From: JAWXBK01 sp034439975
Lineage (GTDB): Bacteria > Pseudomonadota > Alphaproteobacteria > Dongiales > Dongiaceae
NCBI GenBank assembly: GCA_034439975.1
Contig: JAWXBK010000075.1
Span: 14,518 to 78,517, forward strand
Length of the DNA: 64,000 bases
Direction of reading: 5' to 3'
Part shown: positions 1 through 8,501 of the stretch, piece after piece
Layout: every line of letters begins with the position of its first letter
Position numbering within the stretch: the stretch's first letter is position 1
The notes under the pieces: generated by a model
The model's database searches: none
What the model was told of the DNA's origin: nothing
What the model saw: the letters and a program-made list of their open reading frames with translations, nothing else
Position numbers and translations under genes: made by a program

Positions 1-243
1 CAATGCCGAACCGGCAAGCTGGGTGCGCTGCGCGCCCATGTCGAGGCCGGCAAACTGAGCGAGGCGACGGTTCATGCCGAGCTTTGCCAGATCGTCGCCG
101 GATTGCGGCCGGGCCGCGAACGCGACGACGAAACCATCCTCTTCTGGCATCGCGGGCTCAGTTTGTCAGACATAGCGCTTGGCGTTGCGATGCTGGAAAA
201 GGCAAACCGGCTCGGGATCGGCCAGACCCTTCGATACGCATGA
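1..243 (+). CDS. Ornithine cyclodeaminase/mu-crystallin family protein, C-terminal part
   Basis: This is the 3' end of a gene that starts before the window. The 80 visible codons end in TGA at 241-243. The end of the peptide carries the family's closing pattern: a Gly-Arg-x-Arg stretch, then Glu-Thr-Ile-Leu-Phe, a Gly about seven residues later, an Asp-x-Ala pair, an Ala-rich helix and a final GIGQTLRY. Members of this family are NAD(P)-dependent enzymes such as ornithine cyclodeaminase, alanine dehydrogenase or imine/ketimine reductases. The substrate cannot be told from this part. The next gene begins only 17 bases later and could be cotranscribed. Confidence 0.7.
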   Translation, partial: QCRTGKLGALRAHVEAGKLSEATVHAELCQIVAGLRPGRERDDETILFWHRGLSLSDIALGVAMLEKANRLGIGQTLRYA

Positions 244-260
244 CCGCCGGGAGGAACTCA

Positions 261-1154
261 ATGTCGCGTCTCGTTCTGCTGCCGCTGGCAGCCATGCTGC
301 TGATGGCCGGTATCGCGTCGTTGGCCGCTCAGTCGGTCGAGGAAGAAACCTCGCGCGTGTCGATCGAGCCGGTCGACGGCGCGCTGCAATGGCAGATCGA
401 AAACCGAACCTTCGATGTGGTCCAGACCTGGTCGGGCGCGGGCCCGCGCAGCTTGCTGCTCGAAGAGACGATGTCGGCGACGCGGCGCAGCGACATGGAG
501 GGCCCGGCCGATCCGATGGTGCGCGTTGTCGCGTCCGAAATACTGGACGATGGTACGCTGACGCCCCTCTGGGAGTTCGAGACGCGGGCCGAGACGGGAT
601 CTGCCCGCTATCTCGGCGCCTTCGGCGATGCCTATGTCGCGACGCTCTATGGCTGTTGCGGGGCGATCGATGCCGATCGCTATTTCGGACTCGAAACCGG
701 CGCGCTTCTGGTGACCGCCAACGGCCCCGTGGCGCTGCTCGACATTCCGAACAGCGGCGGCCTCGTGCGGATCGCCGGCGTCGAGACGCCCTGGTCGGCA
801 TCGGGCGACCCACTCTATCAGGAGCGCCCCGATGCGTTTGGCACGATCGGCTATGCGTCGATGGCAAAGGAGCTTCAGCGGGCGCTGATCGTCGTCAATC
901 TCGACATGATTGAAACGATCGACAGCATGATGGCGCTGCCGATGCTCGAATGGGTGCCGGCCGACGGCGAGCCGGCGCGCGAGTTTACCCATTGGGCACT
1001 CGACGGCGAACGCGATAAAGCGAAGATCGGCGGCATCTCGCTGCGCGTCACCTATACGCCCGAAGCCTGGGTCGAAATACCGCTCGTTGCGGACCGCCTC
1101 GATCTCGCTGCGGCAACATCCGCGCCGGGGATCTCGCTCGAAGCGATGCCGTAA
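261..1154 (+). CDS. Exported protein of unknown function (297 aa)
   Basis: I do not recognise the family. The chosen ATG at 261 has a GGAGG 5-9 bases upstream. It gives a clear signal peptide: Arg near the N-terminus, a hydrophobic core of about 20 residues, then a Leu-Ala-Ala-Gln cleavage-like site. The open frame extends upstream to base 3, but that part is Arg-rich read-through of the preceding gene in another frame. The mature protein is acidic, with a Cys-Cys pair in the middle, and alternates short hydrophobic strands with turns, consistent with a beta-rich periplasmic domain. It follows the ornithine-cyclodeaminase-family gene closely on the same strand. Confidence 0.6.
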   Translation: MSRLVLLPLAAMLLMAGIASLAAQSVEEETSRVSIEPVDGALQWQIENRTFDVVQTWSGAGPRSLLLEETMSATRRSDMEGPADPMVRVVASEILDDGTLTPLWEFETRAETGSARYLGAFGDAYVATLYGCCGAIDADRYFGLETGALLVTANGPVALLDIPNSGGLVRIAGVETPWSASGDPLYQERPDAFGTIGYASMAKELQRALIVVNLDMIETIDSMMALPMLEWVPADGEPAREFTHWALDGERDKAKIGGISLRVTYTPEAWVEIPLVADRLDLAAATSAPGISLEAMP

Positions 1155-1561
1155 CGGACGCAGGGCTGCAACTCGGCGCGTCGAGTCATACTCATCGATT
1201 CGTGGTAGGAAGCGATTGCGTGAACGCGCACGGATAACAACGCCGTTCGCGTGCATCGACATGTATTAAAATATTCACACACTTGATTGGCGGCAATCGC
1301 GCGCCGCGATAAATGCCGAAGAAAGGCCGTGTCAACGATGTGGCATGGCTGCCAAGATATCCTGCCGCAGCGTTCGATAAGCCTTATTTCAAAGAAAAAA
1401 TGGCACGGTTTTATTGGCGCGCCGAAAAATGGAACCAATCTGCGCGAGCCTTCAGCACGTTGATCGGGAACGCTCCATCCCCATGTCGGTTCTATCGGAA
1501 CAGGCCGGCCGCAAGAGGTCGCGCCCCAGCGTTTCTCATCGACAAAGATGGAGCACAGAAA
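1155..1561. other. Non-coding stretch between two exported-protein genes
   Basis: About 400 bases without a convincing gene. It includes a locally AT-rich patch near 1260-1315 that is the most likely place for the promoter of the following PRC-barrel gene. No good -35/-10 pair with normal spacing is visible. Open frames crossing it look Arg-rich and have no recognisable start or domain. Confidence 0.4.
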
Positions 1562-2164
1562 ATGATGGCAACCAAATTTATGACCGCGTCGACGCTCGTC
1601 CTCGCATTGACGGCGGGCGCCGCGTACGCCCAGTCGGCCGATACCGATGCCGTCGCGAACGAACCCACGGTCGTGCCGCCTTCGGACGAACAGGTTATCG
1701 TCGAGCAGCAAAGCACGCAGACGCTGACCTATGAACTGATCGGCGCGGACGTGATGCATCCCGAGCACGGCAATATCGGCACGCTCGAGGCGCTTCTGTT
1801 CGACAGCAACGACCAGATCGTCGGCGGCGTTGTCTCCGTCGGCGGATTTCTCGGTCTTGGTGCCAAGGAAGTCGCGCTCTCCTGGGACGAGTTCGATGTT
1901 CGCGCCGAGGACGAGGAGGTCTATATCGATCTGACGAAGGAGCAGCTTGAGGCAGCGCCCTCCTTCATGGATCGTGCCGACATCGAGGCCGAGCGGGCGG
2001 CACAGCAGGCGCAGAGCGACATGCAGAACAATAACGCGATGCCTGTTCCTGCGCTCGATCCCGAAGCGGACACACAGTTCGACGGGGACGAGCCGCTCGA
2101 TCAGGACGAACCGCTCGAAGAACAGTCGCTCTCGGACGAAGATGAAGACGATTCGACCTACTAA
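1562..2164 (+). CDS. Exported PRC-barrel domain protein (200 aa)
   Basis: The ATG at 1562 is preceded by GGAG with 8-9 bases spacing. It opens a signal peptide (Met-Met-Ala-Thr-Lys, hydrophobic core, Ala-Tyr-Ala-Gln cleavage site). Residues about 60-130 form a PRC-barrel domain: a strand with Gly-Ala-Asp-Val, a Gly-x-Ile-Gly-x-Leu turn, a strand with Ile-Val-Gly-Gly-Val-Val-Ser and a Gly-Phe-Leu-Gly-Leu-Gly turn before a Val-Ala-Leu strand. The last 50 residues are very acidic and probably unstructured. PRC barrels are small beta-barrels found in photosynthetic reaction centre H subunits, RimM and many stress-related exported proteins. The precise role here is unknown. A strong terminator follows. 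Confidence 0.75.
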   Translation: MMATKFMTASTLVLALTAGAAYAQSADTDAVANEPTVVPPSDEQVIVEQQSTQTLTYELIGADVMHPEHGNIGTLEALLFDSNDQIVGGVVSVGGFLGLGAKEVALSWDEFDVRAEDEEVYIDLTKEQLEAAPSFMDRADIEAERAAQQAQSDMQNNNAMPVPALDPEADTQFDGDEPLDQDEPLEEQSLSDEDEDDSTY

Positions 2165-2205
2165 TTACTGATCCGCAGTCTCAGCCTCCCGGGCGAGACA
2201 AATGA

Positions 2206-2243
2206 CGGCCGGCAAGGGCACTGCTTTTGCCGGCCGCTTTTTT
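2206..2243 (+). terminator. Rho-independent terminator after the PRC-barrel gene
   Basis: A perfect 10-bp stem (CGGCCGGCAA at 2206-2215 with TTGCCGGCCG at 2227-2236) encloses an 11-base loop and is followed by C and six T residues at 2238-2243. It lies 41 bases after the stop codon, before the convergent gene's end at 2269. Confidence 0.9.
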
Positions 2244-2268
2244 GTACCGCGGCCGAGCTCCCGGCGCC

Positions 2269-3789
2269 TCAGCGTGGCGCCAGTATCTCGGCAAGACGCA
2301 GGTCGATGTCCGGCGCCATCAGCATTGCGGCCACCGCATCGACATCGCCGCCGAGCCCGCGATCCTCGTCCATTCGTGGCGCCACCGCGCGCACGAGGGC
2401 CTGCGCGATGGTGGTCCCGCGCCCGAGCCGTTCCGGGTTGGCGAACTCAACGGCTTGCGCCGCGACCACCAATTCAAGCGCAACCAACAACCGGAAACGG
2501 TCGAGCGCCGTTTCCAGTTTGGCGACCGCCTGCGGGGCGTTGCTGGTATCATCTTCGACGCCGTCTGCGCTGCTGCGCGACAATGTCGAGACCGGGTTTG
2601 CAAGATGGCTGATCTCGATCGCCAACGCTTCGCCGGTCTTCAATAAAGGCGCCATGCCGGCGCGGGTCGTCCCGCGTGGCGAAAGCGTGGGCGGCAGATC
2701 GGACAATCGGTCGGTCAGCAGCTTCGCCGTGCGCTGCACCGCGAGATTGGCGCTCTGGGCGAGACCGATCGCGGCGGTGTCGAACGCGAGCGCGATCGCC
2801 GGCACATGGAAATTGCCGTTCGATAGAATGACGCCGTCGGCCAGGATGACCGAGGGATTGTCGCCCGAACCGCTCAGTTCCGGTTCGACCGCGCTTTCGG
2901 CGAAGTCGAGCGCGGATTCGAGGCTGCCGAGCACCTGCCCGATGCAACGCAGCGATAGCGGATCCTGCACGCGACGCGCCGCACCCGGCTCGGTCAGGCT
3001 GCCGCCATCGAGAAAACGCAGCAGACGCGCCGAGACCGATGCTTGTCCGGGCGACGGGCGCAATGCAGCAATCCGCGGATCGAACGGCGATAGATTGCCG
3101 CGGAATCCTTCCATCGACAGCGCGGCGGCGAGAATTGCCTGATCGAACAGACGTCGCGCATCGTGCAGCGCGAGCGCCGCACGGCCGACCGTGATCGCAT
3201 TCGACGACACGATCGCGATGCCGTCTTTGGGTCCGATCGCAACCGGCTTGAGACCGGCGCGCTCGAGCGCCGCCGCGCCCGATATGACCGTGCCGTCGAG
3301 TTCGGCCTCGCCTTCGCCCATCATGACGAGCCCGATATGTCCCATCAGCACCAGATCCGCCGCGCCGATCGATCCGATCGACGGCACGACGGGATGGATG
3401 CCCGCGTTAAGTAACGCAACAAGCTGCCCGGCAATGGCCGGATCGGCACCGGCGCTGCCCTGGGCGAGCCCCTGCGCGCGGATCAGCATTGCCGCCCGGA
3501 CGGCCTCGGCCGGCAGGCGCGCACCCACTCCGTGGGCGCGGCCGCGCACTGTGACCCGCGAGAATTCCGAGAGGATGTCCGCCGGTAGCATCGAGGTGGC
3601 GCGGGGCCCGAGCCCGGTGGTCAGTCCGTAAACCGGCCGCCCGTCCTCGAGATGCTGCAGCACGACCTGTCTTGCCGCCGCCATGCGTGCGTCGGCGGCC
3701 GGAGTGAGCGCCACCTGGCGGCGCTGCCGGGCTACGGAAACGACGGCGCCGATATCGATCGGCGCGCCATCCAGTCGCAGGGAATCCAT
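2269..3789 (-). CDS. Aromatic amino acid lyase (HAL/PAL) family protein without MIO triad
   Basis: A full-length (506 aa) member of the histidine/phenylalanine ammonia-lyase fold family. Family landmarks are in order: VYGLTTGLG around residues 53-61 with the conserved Tyr, the long helical core, SGSGDNPSVI, NGNFHVPAIALAFD, and the GVEDDTSN loop. In true lyases the loop GSxGASGDLxPL supplies Ala-Ser-Gly, which cyclises to the electrophilic MIO cofactor. Here the loop reads GSIGAADLVLMGH (about residues 139-151), one residue short and with neither Ser nor Gly of the triad. The Gln usually following NGNFHG is also missing. It may therefore catalyse something else, such as an MIO-independent lyase or isomerase, or be a binding protein. 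It is divergent from an MttB-family gene with 156 bases between them. Confidence 0.8.
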   Translation of the reverse strand: MDSLRLDGAPIDIGAVVSVARQRRQVALTPAADARMAAARQVVLQHLEDGRPVYGLTTGLGPRATSMLPADILSEFSRVTVRGRAHGVGARLPAEAVRAAMLIRAQGLAQGSAGADPAIAGQLVALLNAGIHPVVPSIGSIGAADLVLMGHIGLVMMGEGEAELDGTVISGAAALERAGLKPVAIGPKDGIAIVSSNAITVGRAALALHDARRLFDQAILAAALSMEGFRGNLSPFDPRIAALRPSPGQASVSARLLRFLDGGSLTEPGAARRVQDPLSLRCIGQVLGSLESALDFAESAVEPELSGSGDNPSVILADGVILSNGNFHVPAIALAFDTAAIGLAQSANLAVQRTAKLLTDRLSDLPPTLSPRGTTRAGMAPLLKTGEALAIEISHLANPVSTLSRSSADGVEDDTSNAPQAVAKLETALDRFRLLVALELVVAAQAVEFANPERLGRGTTIAQALVRAVAPRMDEDRGLGGDVDAVAAMLMAPDIDLRLAEILAPR

Positions 3790-3945
3790 CCCCCGGCTCT
3801 ACAGGCCTCGCGGCCCCTTCGCAACTGGCCATCGGCGACCGGGGCCGCGCGACGGCGCCGATTTCGATTTCGCAACCGCCGGTTCTATGACAATCATTCG
3901 CGGCGGCATTCGCCGCGATCTGGGCAGCATCGAAGGACGCATCTG

Positions 3946-5478
3946 GTGGTGGAGCAGACGGCAACGCGGCGGCGCCCGCGACGCAGCAAGGACGCCGGCA
4001 TCGCACAGCTCCCCTGGCGTCGGCTGCGCAATGTCTATCGGCCGATCGAGGTACTGAGCGCCGACCAGATCGAGACCATTCACGATGCCTCGCTGCGTGT
4101 GCTCGAGGAACAGGGAATGGAGTTCCTCGATGCCGAGGCGCGCGACATTCTCAAGCAGTCCGGTGCGGATGTAGAGCCCGGCGGGCTTCGTGTGCGGTTC
4201 GATCGTGGACTGGTGCTGGAATCGGTTGCGAAGGTTCCCCCGCAGGTAACGCTCCATTCGCGCAATCCCGAACGCAGCCTGACCTTCGGCGGCAATCATG
4301 TGAATTTCGGCAGCGTCGCAAGCGCGCCGAACGTTTCCGATCTCGATCGCGGCCGGCGGCCTGGCACGTTCGACGATTACTGCAACCTGCTGAAGCTGGT
4401 GCAGACCTTCAACACCGTGCATTTCCTGAGCGGCTATCCGGTCGAACCGGCCGATCTGCCGCCGACGACGCGGCATCTCGATGCGCTGGGTGCGGCGCTC
4501 ATCATGACCGACAAGGTGATCCACGGTTATTCGCTCGGCCGCGAACGGATCGCCGACGCGATCGAACTCGTCTGCCGCGCGCGCGGTATCGACAAGGCCC
4601 AGCTCGCGAAAGAGCCGGGCGTGTTCTCGATCGTGAACACGAATTCGCCGCTCCGGCTCGATGTCCCGATGCTGCAGGGGCTGATGGAAATGGCCCGCCA
4701 CGGCCAGCCAGTCTGCATCACCCCCTTCACCTTGTCGGGCGCGATGGCGCCGGCGACCATTGCGGGCGCGCTCACCCTGCAGAACGCCGAGGCGCTGGCA
4801 GGGATCGCCTTCATCCAGATGGTGGCGCCGGGTGCGCCGGCGATCTATGGCGGCTTCACCTCCAACGTGGATATGAAAACCGGCGCACCGGCTTTCGGTA
4901 CGCCGGAATATGTGCGCGCCGCGATGGCCGGCGGCCAGCTCGCGCGTCGTTATAACTTCCCCTATCGCTCGTCCAACGCCTGCGCCGCCAACGCGGTCGA
5001 TGGGCAGGCCGCCTATGAATCGCAGATGTCGATCTGGGGCGCGGTGATGGGCGGCGCGAACATGCTGCTGCACGGTGCCGGCTGGATGGAAGGCGGCCTC
5101 GTCGCGTCATTCGAGAAATTCATCGTCGATGTCGAAATGCTGCAGATGATGAGTGAATTCCTGCAGCCGATCGAGGTCACCGAGGAAACGCTCGGGCTCG
5201 ATGCGATTGCCGAGGTCGGGCCGGGCGGCCATTTCTTCGGGGCCGCGCACACGCTGGCGCGCTACGACCATGCGTTCTACCCGCCGATCCTGTCGGACTG
5301 GCGCAATTTCGAAACCTGGCGCGAGGCCGGTGCGTTCGACACGGCGCAGCGCGCCAACGCGCTGTGGAAACGCGCGATTTCGGAATACGAGGCGCCGGCG
5401 ATGGATCCTGCCTGCAAGGAAGCGGTCGAGGATTTTGTCGCGCGCCGCAAGAGCGAGGGTGGCGTCTCGCAGGCCTGA
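3946..5478 (+). CDS. MttB-family (trimethylamine methyltransferase-like) protein, non-pyrrolysine
   Basis: A 510-residue member of the MttB superfamily. Archaeal MttB carries an in-frame amber codon for pyrrolysine. This gene has none, so it belongs to the non-pyrrolysine group, known members of which demethylate quaternary amines such as glycine betaine, carnitine or proline betaine onto a corrinoid protein. Landmarks include a start of the barrel at RPIEVLSADQIETIHDASL, a TNSPLRLDVPM segment, ITPFTLSGAMAPATIAGAL, and an AGWMEGGLVASFEKFI segment near the end. GTG at 3946 (or 3949) is chosen because AAGGA lies 8 bases upstream and the residues before it have no family character. No corrinoid protein or reductive activase is seen in this window, so the partner must be elsewhere. 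Confidence 0.8.
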   Translation: MVEQTATRRRPRRSKDAGIAQLPWRRLRNVYRPIEVLSADQIETIHDASLRVLEEQGMEFLDAEARDILKQSGADVEPGGLRVRFDRGLVLESVAKVPPQVTLHSRNPERSLTFGGNHVNFGSVASAPNVSDLDRGRRPGTFDDYCNLLKLVQTFNTVHFLSGYPVEPADLPPTTRHLDALGAALIMTDKVIHGYSLGRERIADAIELVCRARGIDKAQLAKEPGVFSIVNTNSPLRLDVPMLQGLMEMARHGQPVCITPFTLSGAMAPATIAGALTLQNAEALAGIAFIQMVAPGAPAIYGGFTSNVDMKTGAPAFGTPEYVRAAMAGGQLARRYNFPYRSSNACAANAVDGQAAYESQMSIWGAVMGGANMLLHGAGWMEGGLVASFEKFIVDVEMLQMMSEFLQPIEVTEETLGLDAIAEVGPGGHFFGAAHTLARYDHAFYPPILSDWRNFETWREAGAFDTAQRANALWKRAISEYEAPAMDPACKEAVEDFVARRKSEGGVSQA

Positions 5479-5561
5479 GGGGCCCGCGTCGACTGCGGCG
5501 CATTGCCCGCCTGACGAAACCTGCCCCCGGGGCCTATGATCGGCCATAGGGAGCAATCGCC

Positions 5562-7421
5562 ATGGCCGAGATCGGCAAGAAGACCCAGTTCAGCATCTGG
5601 TACATCGTGATCGCGATCGGGTCGATCGTGCTGCTGCAGTTTGCGATCGCCGCCTACGAGTCCGTCGTTCCGCTCTCCTACAGCGAGTTCCGGCAGTATC
5701 TCGAGGATGGGCGTATCGGCTCTGTCACCGTCACCGAATCCCGGATCCGCGGCAGTTTCGAGGAGCCGTCGGGCGAAATCCGCCAATTCGTGACGAACCG
5801 AGTCGATCCGGGCATCGCGACCGAACTCGAGCAGTATGGCGTGGCCGTATCGGGCGGCTCCGACGAAACACCACTGACGGGCCTCCTGTCCTGGATCGTG
5901 CCGATGCTGATTTTCTTCGGCATTTGGTTCTTTGTCTTTCGACGGCTCATCGGCCGCCAGGGCACCAGCGAATTCATGTCCATCGGCAAGAGCAAGGCAA
6001 AGGTCTATATCGAGACCGACACTAAAGTGACGTTTGCGGACGTCGCCGGTGTCGATGAGGCGAAGGAAGAACTTGCGGAGGTCGTCGCGTTTCTGAAGGA
6101 TCCCGAGCGTTACGGACGGCTTGGGGCGCGATTGCCAAAGGGAATCCTGCTTGTCGGCCCGCCCGGAACCGGCAAGACGCTGCTGGCCCGCGCGGTCGCC
6201 GGTGAAGCGGGTGTACCTTTTTTCTCGATTTCAGGGTCCGAATTTGTCGAACTTTTCGTTGGCATTGGTGCTGCGCGGGTACGAGATCTGTTCGAGCAGG
6301 CGCGTGCCAAGGCACCGGCGATCATTTTCATCGACGAGCTCGATGCGCTTGGGCGTGCACGCGGTGTCTTTCCCATCTCCGGTGGGGCCGATGAGAAGGA
6401 GCAGACTCTCAATCAACTTCTTGCAGAGTTGGATGGGTTCGACCCAAGTCGCGGGTTGGTGCTACTTGCAGCCACAAACCGGCCCGAAATCCTGGATCCC
6501 GCACTATTGCGCGCCGGGCGGTTCGACCGGCAGGTACTGGTCGACCGTCCCGACCGGACGGGACGCATCGATATTCTCAAGGTCCATCTGCGCAAGGCGA
6601 AGATAGGAACAGATGTCGATTCCGCGCAGATTGCAGCGCTGACACCAGGGTTTACCGGCGCCGATCTCGCCAATCTTGTGAATGAGGCGGCGCTGCTGGC
6701 GACGAGACGCAATGCCGGTCGCGTGGAAATGCAGGATTTTACCGCTGGCATCGAGCGGATTGTTGCCGGGCTGGAAAAAAAGAACCGCCTGCTTAACCCG
6801 CTTGAACGCAGGATCGTTGCCCATCATGAAATGGGTCATGCGCTGATCGCGCTGACACAACCCGGCGGCGATGTCGTGCACAAGGTATCGATCATCCCGC
6901 GCGGCATTGGCTCGCTCGGGTATACGATCCAGCGGCCGACCGAAGACCGCTATCTCATGACGCGCGAGGAATTGGAGCGGAAGATGACAACGCTGCTAGG
7001 CGGAAGGGCGGCCGAGCATATCGTGTTCGATCATCTTTCAACGGGTGCAGCCGACGACCTGGCCAAGGTAACGGATATAGCGCGCGCGATGGTCACCCGC
7101 TATGGCATGGCCCCCGAACTCGGCCATGTAACCTATGATCGCGACCCGCAGCCATTTCTGGGGACGCCTGTCCCTCATTTCGTCGGCGAGCGGCAATACA
7201 GCGAAGAAACGGCGCGCGAGATCGATTGTGCGGTCAAAACCCTGGTCGATGCCGCATTTCAGCAAGCGGTCGCGATCCTGACAGAGCGCCGGGCCGTTCT
7301 GGAGGAGGGCGCCCGACGGCTGCTATTGGCCGAAACATTGGGCGAGGCCGAGCTTCGGGAACTGGTCGGAATGTCGGCTGCCGATGTTCGTGAGGCGGCA
7401 TCGCCGGCGACGGCTCACTGA
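5562..7421 (+). CDS. ftsH: FtsH-type AAA+ zinc metalloprotease (paralogue)
   Basis: A membrane-anchored ATP-dependent protease of 619 residues. Two N-terminal membrane segments (about 12-31 and 108-126) bracket a small periplasmic domain. The AAA module follows: Walker A GPPGTGKT at 199-206, pore loop FVELFVGIGA near 228-237, Walker B IIFIDELDALG near 254-264, and the SRH region ending LRAGRFDR. The zinc site is HEMGH at residues 422-426, where most FtsH proteins have HEAGH, and a later Asp lies in TGAADDLAKVT. Differences from housekeeping FtsH (DELDALGRARG, LFVGIGA) suggest a second, specialised copy. The stretch 6200-6480 looks less GC-rich than its neighbours. It stands alone between the MttB-like gene and a convergent desaturase. 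Confidence 0.92.
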   Translation: MAEIGKKTQFSIWYIVIAIGSIVLLQFAIAAYESVVPLSYSEFRQYLEDGRIGSVTVTESRIRGSFEEPSGEIRQFVTNRVDPGIATELEQYGVAVSGGSDETPLTGLLSWIVPMLIFFGIWFFVFRRLIGRQGTSEFMSIGKSKAKVYIETDTKVTFADVAGVDEAKEELAEVVAFLKDPERYGRLGARLPKGILLVGPPGTGKTLLARAVAGEAGVPFFSISGSEFVELFVGIGAARVRDLFEQARAKAPAIIFIDELDALGRARGVFPISGGADEKEQTLNQLLAELDGFDPSRGLVLLAATNRPEILDPALLRAGRFDRQVLVDRPDRTGRIDILKVHLRKAKIGTDVDSAQIAALTPGFTGADLANLVNEAALLATRRNAGRVEMQDFTAGIERIVAGLEKKNRLLNPLERRIVAHHEMGHALIALTQPGGDVVHKVSIIPRGIGSLGYTIQRPTEDRYLMTREELERKMTTLLGGRAAEHIVFDHLSTGAADDLAKVTDIARAMVTRYGMAPELGHVTYDRDPQPFLGTPVPHFVGERQYSEETAREIDCAVKTLVDAAFQQAVAILTERRAVLEEGARRLLLAETLGEAELRELVGMSAADVREAASPATAH

Positions 7422-7436
7422 GCCGGGTTGCCGCGC

Positions 7437-8348
7437 TCACCCCGCAAAGGGATGCACCACCGGTTCGCGATGGCGCAGACCGTAGCGGCGCGCCACGTCC
7501 CGGTAGCTCTTGAAGTGATAGCCGCCATTGCCGGCCAGATACGCCTCGCGCCGTTCGTGAAACCGCCGGCCGCGGCGATACCAGGCTAGACTCGGATCGT
7601 CGTGATGCACGACGTGATAGCTGTTGAAAAGATAGAGCATGCTGAAGAACCAGCCGGCCTCGACGATGGCCGTGCGCCCCGCCGGATCTTCCGCCGCACG
7701 ATGTTCGGCAAAGGAGCGCAGCAGCGTCAGCGACGTGCCCGGATAGGCAAAGCACGCGATGTAGAGCAGCGGATTCATGCCGCAAACGCCGACGACCCAG
7801 ATCCCGATTGCGATCACACCGACGGCGTGCAGCGACCAGTCGCGGATCGACGCCTTGTCGCCGGCGGCGATGTTGCGGATCGCCTGCGCGAAGGTGACCG
7901 CTGCGATCACCGCTGGTCCGAGCAGAAGGCGGCCGAACAGCGTGTTGGTCGCCTGCATCATGCGGCGCTGCCAGCGCGGCATTTTCCGCCAGCGGACCGG
8001 ATCGACATAGAAACTCTCCGGGTCGATTCCGGGCAGCGTCAGATTTTCGTCGCGATGATGGACGAGATGCGTGTGGCGATAGAGCGTGTACGGCATCCAC
8101 AGATTGAGCGAGGGGAACATCAATGCCGTGTTGGCCCAGCGCGCGCGGAACGGATAGCCGTGCACGGCCTCATGCTGCAGCGAGCCGTGGAAGCAGACGA
8201 TGATCGTGCCGACCGGCGCCAGCACCCACCAGGGCAGCGCGGCATGGAACCAGGTCGCGATGCCGAACGTCGCGTAGGTCAGCAGAATCAGCCCCAAGGT
8301 CGCGAAGTCGACTCGAGGGTCTGAGACGGCGGAAGCGGCACGAACCAT
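7437..8348 (-). CDS. Membrane fatty acid desaturase
   Basis: A 303-residue di-iron integral membrane desaturase with all three His boxes: HEAVH at 59-63, HTHLVHH at 92-98 and HVVHH at 245-249. Four hydrophobic segments lie between them. These enzymes introduce double bonds into membrane acyl chains (or hydroxylate related lipids) using O2 and electrons from ferredoxin or cytochrome b5. The exact lipid cannot be read from the sequence. Its start is divergent from an XRE-type regulator at 8502, with a perfect palindrome between the two, so that regulator is a reasonable candidate for controlling it. Confidence 0.85.
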   Translation of the reverse strand: MVRAASAVSDPRVDFATLGLILLTYATFGIATWFHAALPWWVLAPVGTIIVCFHGSLQHEAVHGYPFRARWANTALMFPSLNLWMPYTLYRHTHLVHHRDENLTLPGIDPESFYVDPVRWRKMPRWQRRMMQATNTLFGRLLLGPAVIAAVTFAQAIRNIAAGDKASIRDWSLHAVGVIAIGIWVVGVCGMNPLLYIACFAYPGTSLTLLRSFAEHRAAEDPAGRTAIVEAGWFFSMLYLFNSYHVVHHDDPSLAWYRRGRRFHERREAYLAGNGGYHFKSYRDVARRYGLRHREPVVHPFAG

Positions 8349-8470
8349 GGATTTTCCGGGGCCGGAGTTGCGGTAAATCAGTCATGACATTTTTGTGCCA
8401 CAGATACCCTTACGGCAATGAGGGAATGCGCATGGATTGTTGCAGATTGCCGCTTTTCTGATATTATGGT

Positions 8471-8480
8471 GATAATTATC
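8471..8480. promoter_or_regulatory. Perfect palindrome in the desaturase/XRE intergenic region
   Basis: GATAATTATC is a perfect 10-bp palindrome 22 bases before the regulator's ATG, in an AT-rich patch (8455-8490) unlike the surrounding DNA. A related half, TGATATTA, lies just upstream. It is a candidate operator for the XRE protein, possibly controlling both divergent genes. Confidence 0.4.
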
Positions 8481-8501
8481 TACATCTGCGGAGTATCTCC
8501 C

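Noticed and set aside
3946..5478. Pyrrolysine system suggested by an MttB homologue plus in-frame TAG codons
   Set aside because: The MttB-like gene itself has no internal TAG, no pyl genes are visible, and several sound genes in the window (for example dhaK, glnT) end in TAG.
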